A stretch of DNA of 64,000 nt, taken from NCBI RefSeq assembly GCF_030936135.1, contig NC_082603.1, positions 16,584,880-16,648,879 of the forward strand. The letters are read 5' to 3'. The position numbers and the translations under genes are program-made. The DNA is from Gavia stellata. Taxonomy: Eukaryota > Chordata > Aves > Gaviiformes > Gaviidae. The notes under the pieces are model-generated. The model was given only the letters and a program-made list of their open reading frames with translations. It was not told the DNA's origin and did not search any database. Below are positions 56,400-64,000 of this stretch, in pieces (position 1 is the first letter of the stretch; each line of letters opens with the position of its first letter).

Positions 56400-59300
56400 T
56401 CGTAGGTCATGTGGTTTCGTTTGTGAAACCACTATCCCTTACAACTGCAAATAATTTTTCTGAAGTACAGAAAAAGTAATCTACTAGGCAGCATGAATCA
56501 ATATTGTAAAGGTGTATCCTTTCTAGTATTAATCTTGCAGAGATAATAAGGTTCCTTAAGATGTTTTTAAACATAAACTAGTCAAGGAAAGTATCGCAGC
56601 TCTTCAAGATTTACAAAGAACATTGCCTTATTTCAATGCCAGAAGGTGCAGTTTACCTATGCGTGTGAAACACGGTGCATAACACTGCGCTTTGAGGATT
56701 CAGAAAATGGAGCTCATTTTGCATCAGAGCAAGGAAGACTACATTCATCCCATCCCTTTTTGACTAAGGACCGTAAGATCTAGCTATGCAGGAACAGCTG
56801 TAACAGTGAGTACAAACCCCTGCAGAGCTATTTCAATGTTCATCCCACAACATGGACTCTCAATAAGCTGCAAAAGCCAGTGTGGGGAGACACGAGACAA
56901 ACATTCATTATAAACATGTAACAATTAGAACTGATCAAAAAACTTTTTTTTTTTTAAAAAAACATCCTATTACATTGGAGCAATTAAAAATAAAGTAGGA
57001 AGCAATTTAAGCTTGAAGTTATTACATTAACTTGGGATGAAGAAAATCCAAATTCAAATCTGGAAAAGGGGTCTCTTGCAGCCTCTGTATGTATTTTGGT
57101 GTAAAGAAAGACCTTAGTGATTCCCTCCCATTTCTTTTGAGAAAGACTGGAAAGATTAATAAAGACAAATTCTAAACTACACTGAAGCAGTTCTAACAAG
57201 CAGTATTTCAAATTATATAACTACCTGAATTAAAAAACTTCTTTTATACATTCCTCTCAAGAGTGCTTTTAAGAACATGTTTCGTCTTTCAGAATAGGAT
57301 CTTTCTTATTAACGAGGACAGTTCCATTCAGTGTGAACACGAAATAAAACCGCAATAATAAGGCAATATCAAATATCCATCCTTTCATTCATTTTTGCCC
57401 TTTTATAGTCTTTATTTTGTAAGAGGAAATTGTTTCCTACCCTTTCTGCATGCAGGAATTATTAGCACAGCATACTGAGAACCTGGCACCATGTCAGTCA
57501 GTAATTGTGTCTCTATTATATGCCTTAGAAAACATTATGATTGCCTCCATCATTGCCCAAGTTTTAGGCATATTTGGCTTTGCTGAAATCTCTAAGACTG
57601 CATTCACAGCAATAGCTGTGTAAGCAGCACTAAACAAGATACAATCATTTTAGTTTTCACTTGCTGCACTTGACAACTTAAGACCCTCCTGTAGACCAAC
57701 TGACATCTCCGCTTCCAAATATTTCAAGTCAGTGGCAGAATGACACTAAGGTAAAACACATTCTCTCTGATGTTCTCAAATGGGGAACTGGTTCTACACC
57801 CTCCTCTCAAAGTACATTATGTTGGTGATGTCAGTATGCTGTCTCCCTGCTTTCCACCATCACACTCCACCAGAAGCAACAATTGCACTACTTATTAGTC
57901 ATTGTATAGATAATAGTTTCCACCCTTTATAAAATAAGCCAAGTGGCAAATACTTTTCCCTCAATGTAAAGCATTACGAAGAACACCAAGCTCACAATCT
58001 CAACGAAGCACACAATCTACCCTTAGGTATATTACACTGTGAACTCCAGAAAAACAGAGCAAAATAAGAAAATACTCACAACAGTAGCCCACCATCTAAA
58101 AAATGACAGAAATCCATTGTGAAGATTAAATAAAAAATTAAAAAAAACCAAAAAACCTAATGCAGAATTACCACACCAATACAAGTACAGAAAACATAGT
58201 TTTCAGCAAGAACACAGAGAGTAATTAAAAAAAATTGCATTTGGGAGAAAATGAAGAGCAACTTTGCACCAGAACATGACAAAGAAGTAGATATACAAAA
58301 TAGTTTCTATATCCTACATCTTAGGGAGAGGTATGTTTCTCTCACTTTAAGCAAGATTTGTTGACTTTGTCAGGTTAGGAATGGCTCACTGAAAGGCATC
58401 CCTTGTTCCCTGCCATGCTTAGTCCTTCCTTTCCACCATTCAGTGTTAAAACCTGCCCAGTGCCAATACGAAAGCCTCCCACCAAGCCCCCATTGTCCTT
58501 CCTCAAGCGGTTGGAAATCTGACCTATATAGTGTCTGACCCCATATAACGTTTCCAGACATTCCCAGTCACTTGCAAACAGACCGACTAGTTAATGAGTA
58601 GTTTTCTACACTAACAGTGTAAAATAAGTACCCTAAGAATATCGTTTACAAATGGAACTAAATACACCTTAAAAGATGAGAGGAAAAAAGTAAAAACTAC
58701 TGGAATGCTTTGTGTTTTCTTCTAGTAATTTAACCATTGCATAATACAAAAGAAAACTCAAAGGAACACTAGCAATTCCTGTGCTTGGAAGCCAATGGTT
58801 AAGATATAAAACAGCAACAACTTCCTCTGAGGATGCTCAGAGAAACCTCCGTGTTTTACCACACAATTCATGCTTCCTAGGCATACAGGCACTGCACATA
58901 TAGAATCCAGGAACTGCCGTATTAAGGAACTTAATTGCCCGTCTTAATATTCAGTAAGGGAGCGTTTAGTGCATCACATTTATAATACGCTGACAACAGT
59001 AACTCTTTATCCCTACAGCCTTCAGACAACTGTCCCGCTTATGTTCTGAAACATGTGGTATTACAATACAGTGCAATGTAATTCTACTACCCGATACAAG
59101 TTTTTCCTCAATACACAACAAAATTTATAGTTTAAGTTACATTCCTGGTCCCAGTGATGTCCTACATAGAATTTCAGCCTTCAAAGTCCAGCCAGCTGAA
59201 CAACTGTGTGGCTCAGACCTCATACTTTCTCTCCACTTTTTTAAAAATAAAAAAAGATACAGCACGAAATTTCAAGATACCATATAAGCCAGTTGTTTCT

Positions 59301-62300
59301 GAACTGAACCCAAAGAAAATTGTTCTTTCATGATGCATTCATTATAGGTACGTAAGCTATTACCATATTAAGAAAGAAAAATTCACAAAATAAGAAACTG
59401 TGTTCCTTTCCTTTATTATGAAGTACCGATACCTTGCATACAACATGCAATTTATTGCTTATTGACATTATTGCATATATCAAAGTGAAAAAAATAATCA
59501 GCCAATATCATTTTATGCAAGCTCCTAAACTGTTCAAACAAAATATAGAAATGCTTTACAAGATCACTGAAATGCAAATAATTCAGAAGATTTTTTTTAC
59601 AATAAAAAGTAAATTTAAACCCATAATACTTAATCATTCGCCTTACTACAACTGATTACTTTTATCACCAATCTGCCGAATTGTTATATTGCATTTTTAA
59701 GTTCTTGTGCCATAAGGATTGCTACTACAATCAGGCCACATTACTATTTGAATTTTATCATGTGATCCTGACATTTTGTGACAGTATTAGTATTTACTGC
59801 AAACAAGATTGTCAAGATATACCAGAAATCAGTCTAGCAGAATTTACAGTTTTCATCCTTGCTTTGCACATAAGTTACATATATTCATCAAATTTCTTCT
59901 TAGACAGAAGATCATAGAAACATTTTTGAATTACAGGCTCCATTACTTATGCCTAACTTGTAACTCATTTGTTCCCAACAGTTTTTGTAATTTGGTTTTA
60001 TATCAGCTTAGCTGTGCTTACGTGTTAAATTATTCTACATATATAGGTATCTGCCAATATTAAAGAAAACACTGTTTGGTAGATGCATGCTAGAAACAAA
60101 TCCAGAATATTTGAATGTGTGCATATTAAATGTGCAAATTATATAGCCGTGCTCATGATTAGCCCTTTTCCTCCTTTCCCCCTATCATCATATGATGGAT
60201 TTCTTTTGTGAAACTGGAATTGTGTTACAATAAACAAAACTAATATATCCCACATTGCATTCAAAATGTTATGTTCTGTAGTACATTTATTATGTAGTAT
60301 TAATATTTAAATGTTGTCAAACCTAGCAAATTTTTAAAAATACCAAATTTAAAAACTTAGAAGACAATTTACATGCAACATGTTCCACTTGGGTGCAAAT
60401 TCTCATATATTTAAATATTTATAGGCTCATAAAAGTATGTCCTGTCCACAAGACAAGTACGATGTTTGCCATCCCACGCATAGATTAAAAATAAAGATAT
60501 GCTACAGAATATTTTATTTGCTTTTATATTTTCAATTTCACTAAGTAGGAAGTTATAAATAGCACGCTGAATCATTATATGGTTGATACCAAGCCATGCT
60601 GAACTCTTCATAATTCACTCTGTTAAAGACATTTCCTTTACATTACAAGTAGATTAAAAACTTATATACATCGTTATAATCAGATGCCCTCTTAGTGCAG
60701 GACATCACAGAATGAAACTGATCTCAGAAGAAATTTTGCCAAAATATTTTTTATACCAAACAATACAATTTATTCTTCATAGCTACCTTCCATTCTTTAC
60801 TGAGCTATAAAGTGCTTGGTGGTTATAAATAGAGCAAGAATGTCAAAGGAGGTAGCTAGTAGAGGTTTGTAATGGATAAGTATGATTTGATGCTTAATCC
60901 CAGATCTCTAAACATCCCAAACAGCACATCTTTCATCTTCTCTACCATAAAAAGAACTTTTAAGTTGCTTTCAGAAAATCCTAAGACCTTCACCTGTCCA
61001 ATAAAGAGATTTTACCCGGCTTTGGATGAATGTTAAAGTTCATAAATATTGATCACTATTTCCATTTGGCTGCTGTCAGGGTCTCAGCAATGAAATACTG
61101 TTCTTTTTTCCAGCTATCAAATCTATTCCATAGATAGAGAAACTCCACCAGGAACAAATCCTTCCTTGTGAAGTTCCTTGTAGCCAGATAATGATGTTGT
61201 ACAGTAGGCTATTAAAAATATGAACGAGGGCTGCCCATACTTTTCAAAGTCTTCTACACTTGCATTTTTTAATCTGAAAATTCTAGTCCCTTTCTGTCAG
61301 CTTTATTGATGGTTTTCACCAGCAGCCAACACGGCACCAGATCCTAAGCTGGCGTAACTGTCAAGCAGCCCTTTATTTTCCTCTGAATGGCTCAGCAGAA
61401 GCATCACAAAACAATTTTACAAACTTCTCTATTAAATGATCTTTTATGGAAAGCTTGTATGTACATATACTTAAACACATACAAGTCCATAAGAAAAAGT
61501 CCTCTCCATACAGCAATCAACAGATAACCTATTTTATACAGCTTGAAAATTTTAAAAAATAAAATTTCATTTTCCACTGTGAACAGAGATAGAGAAATAC
61601 CTAAACCTTTCTGCTACGTTATCAGTCTGCTGTTCTCCCAACCACAGCAGTAGGAAGACATCTGGACCTCTAGACTTGTGTTCTCAAAGACTCCTCCACC
61701 TCTACTCTTTACACCTGCTTGAATGCCTTTGCTCACTTGTGTAAGCTTTTACTCTTAGGTTAACGTTAGTTCTGCAGTATGAGTAATCTTCTCCCATAAT
61801 TTTCTAAGTAAAGATGGAAGTAATTATCTTACAGACACTGTAATTAATTTAATTTTTAATAAATTTTAAGACAAAATTGTTAAGAATTTATAATAAAGTC
61901 AGGTCCCCTCATTTTCCTGCGTATAGGACATTTTTCATTATTCAATAGATTCTATTTTTTAAGCAATTAAGTTATTAAATTATTGAGCTCACTCAAGATA
62001 GCATGTATTTATAGAGGTGGAGTAGCCTTCAGAGGTGTAATTCTTAGCACTGAAGAATGGACACATAACCCATAATGCATCTCTGTAGTGTAAGTCCCTC
62101 AACTTCATTGAAATCCACTGGAACACTCACTGAAAAAATAAGTATTTGAAGTACGCTTCCTCTCTGCAAGTACTGTATCCACAAATCCATTATAAAAGCA
62201 AAACTTGACCTACTATTCCCCTCTAGTAGTTCTGAAAGTGGTATTTACTCATCTTTTGATGAAAAAGTAAAGCCATAAAAAAGGGAAACTTGCATTCCTA

Positions 62301-64000
62301 CATACAGCTTTACCAATACAAATAGACTCTCCCATGATCATCGTGCTAATTTTATGTCACCTGGTACTGAAGAATGTAAAAGAAAAGAGAAACAAGATAG
62401 CTGAGCATTTTTTTACAAGATTAACTCCTTCCATTTGATATCTCCACGGCCGAGACACCTCGTGACATACCAAGAGTCTGCTTTTACAATCGACAATGTA
62501 TCTGTTAAAAATAGAAGTTTTAAGCCACTATTAAGATAATATTACATTCTAAAGGTAGCATTTATTATGATGCTACTTATCATGCATTTACTTTTTTGCA
62601 TAAAAAAGCAAAGACACAAGCCTGCAACATTAAATTTCATCAGTATTTCACGACAGTTTTTAAATTAATAAAGTGCAATTGAAAAATGGGTGCTGCAGCT
62701 ATCTAATTTGCTGTATTATAAGCTGTTAATGTCAGGTAAAAAGTGCCCTATACTAATGTATTCAGTACATCACAACTTTGCAGTCTGTTTACTACAGTCC
62801 TTGCTGAATACATAAGTGTTAATAATTTTTTTCATTAGAAAGTTGTCTTCTGACATATAGTAGATGCATCAGGACATAACTGTAATACATTAAAAAACAT
62901 TAGAAAATTTAAACCTAATGCATTGCAAAATATTGTTTTAATTACACTGATTTTGTACAGCAATCCAAAATATCACATGTTTTAAAATAATTACCCCACT
63001 GCCCTTCCATTCTGGATTGTTGCCCAAAGTGTATTATGCAAGGTTTTGGGCTGGGTTTGTTGGGTCTTTTCAATCTAGTTTTAACATAACTTTATTATAG
63101 CTTGACTTACTTTTTTTCCCCCCATCAGACACAAGTCTATCTAGAAGTGAAGGAAATGGACCATTTTAATGAAAGTTCTCCACTGAAAACAAAAAATTTA
63201 AAATACTGAAATATTAGAGATTAATGATAAGAAGGGATGTATTTCAGAAAGTTTTCAGGAGTTACCACCTTAAGAGTTGCTCCAAATCACCTTCTTTAAC
63301 CATTTTTTTAATCGTACTTCCCGAATAACAAAAGCAGACTTCTACTTTCAAACACATTCTCCAAAATGTTTGAATTTACTAAATTTAATTTTTTTTTAGA
63401 AAGGAACAAGCTATTACAAAATGATTCTCTGATCTAGTGACTTAAAAAGCACAAGAAAAAAGTATTTCATGTGCACCTTTATATCCTAAAGGTGATAGAA
63501 AGGTGATAGAAACATAGAGCCTTTGTACGTAGCCTAGATTTTGCATTAGATACACTGAAATCACTATTTTAAAAGATACCAGGTTCTGCAAATTAGTATA
63601 AAAGGGCATCTGTTTATTTCATCAAAGCAGGTCACAGGATCAACTCTCAAAGACTATGGATTTACTGATACCCAAATAAATTACTGCGCTCACTCAAATC
63701 ATACAGCTAAACAGATTAATTGCTCACTTTCCCAAGCCATAAACAGATCTTTTGTCTGCAGGCTTGTGAAGTATTAAAAAGCATAGAATAAAAAAAATAG
63801 AAGTATTCACAATCCTTGATACCTCCCTTAACAAGGCAGGATTGGGAAACAGTTGAACAGTGGAACTAGGCTTATAAAAGTGTGTATTACGCTAGTCCAA
63901 ACAATACTCCCTGACATCATTTTAACTGGGGAACTAAACTCATCGCAGCCGCCTTGGTTATAAGGCATTTCAGCCTACGCAGCCCTCCTGGGGTCTTACA
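56400..64000. other. AT-rich right flank, no gene recognised
   Basis: I recognise no protein family. Several minus-strand segments have coding-like composition. The best is 57629-57494, a 44-residue frame after a TTGTTTAG acceptor, ending in TGA, with AATAAA about 80 bases further on (57416-57411). Others lie around 61.13-61.29 kb, 61.30-61.47 kb and 62.42-62.51 kb. They could be exons or 3'-UTR of an unidentified minus-strand gene, or chance. Numerous minus-strand AATAAA signals (for example near 59412, 60770 and 61370) fit a long 3' UTR. No repeats of known family were identified. Confidence 0.4.

Noticed and set aside
57444-57621. Plus-strand reading of the 57.5-kb segment (57-codon frame after a CTGCATGCAG acceptor-like site)
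   Set aside because: The minus-strand frame over the same bases has far stronger purine-first codon bias, its own acceptor and a nearby AATAAA, so the plus-strand frame is more likely the shadow.

Overview
This is a window of vertebrate nuclear DNA, most likely from a bird. The evidence is two intact, multi-exon vertebrate genes with GT-AG introns and CpG-island promoters, and two degraded CR1 non-LTR retrotransposon copies, the dominant repeat family of bird (and other sauropsid) genomes. Nothing bacterial, viral or CRISPR-like was seen. Most of the 64 kb is AT-rich non-coding DNA, and most open frames of 60-150 codons here look like chance frames.

Layout. Positions 1-11.3 kb hold no recognised gene. 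There is a CpG-rich patch at about 7.27-7.49 kb with a strong splice donor and a near-perfect palindromic RFX-type X-box, and a (GATGC)n array at 6.09 kb. An orphan CpG island lies at about 11.33-11.79 kb. A frameshifted CR1 reverse-transcriptase fragment (minus strand) occupies about 13.66-14.71 kb. From 14.75 to 35.1 kb I see no gene, only GC-rich blocks at 22.8-23.7 kb and small repeats. RWDD3 (RSUME) runs on the minus strand from its start codon at 42641 to its stop at 35123 in four coding exons, with a CpG island at its 5' end and a CR1 3' end inside intron 1. The stretch 43.2-50.5 kb has no recognised gene. HCCS (holocytochrome c-type synthase) follows, also on the minus strand, from start codon 55117 to stop codon 50744 in six coding exons, with a non-coding first exon in a CpG island at 55.3-56.3 kb. 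From 56.4 kb to the end no gene is recognised. A possible terminal exon of an unknown minus-strand gene lies at 57494-57629.

Function. The two genes are not known to act together. HCCS attaches heme to cytochromes c and c1 in the mitochondrial intermembrane space. RWDD3 is a small RWD-domain protein that enhances SUMO conjugation. The main point of interest is their adjacency. In human, HCCS is at Xp22.2 beside ARHGAP6, and RWDD3 is at 1p21.3 downstream of TLCD4. I find no TLCD4 exon between the two genes here, so one lineage has had a rearrangement, or the window reflects an assembly or local change. Splice junctions were worked out by hand from the sequence and rejoin into full-length proteins of 266 and 272 residues, close to my recollection of the human lengths (267 and 268).
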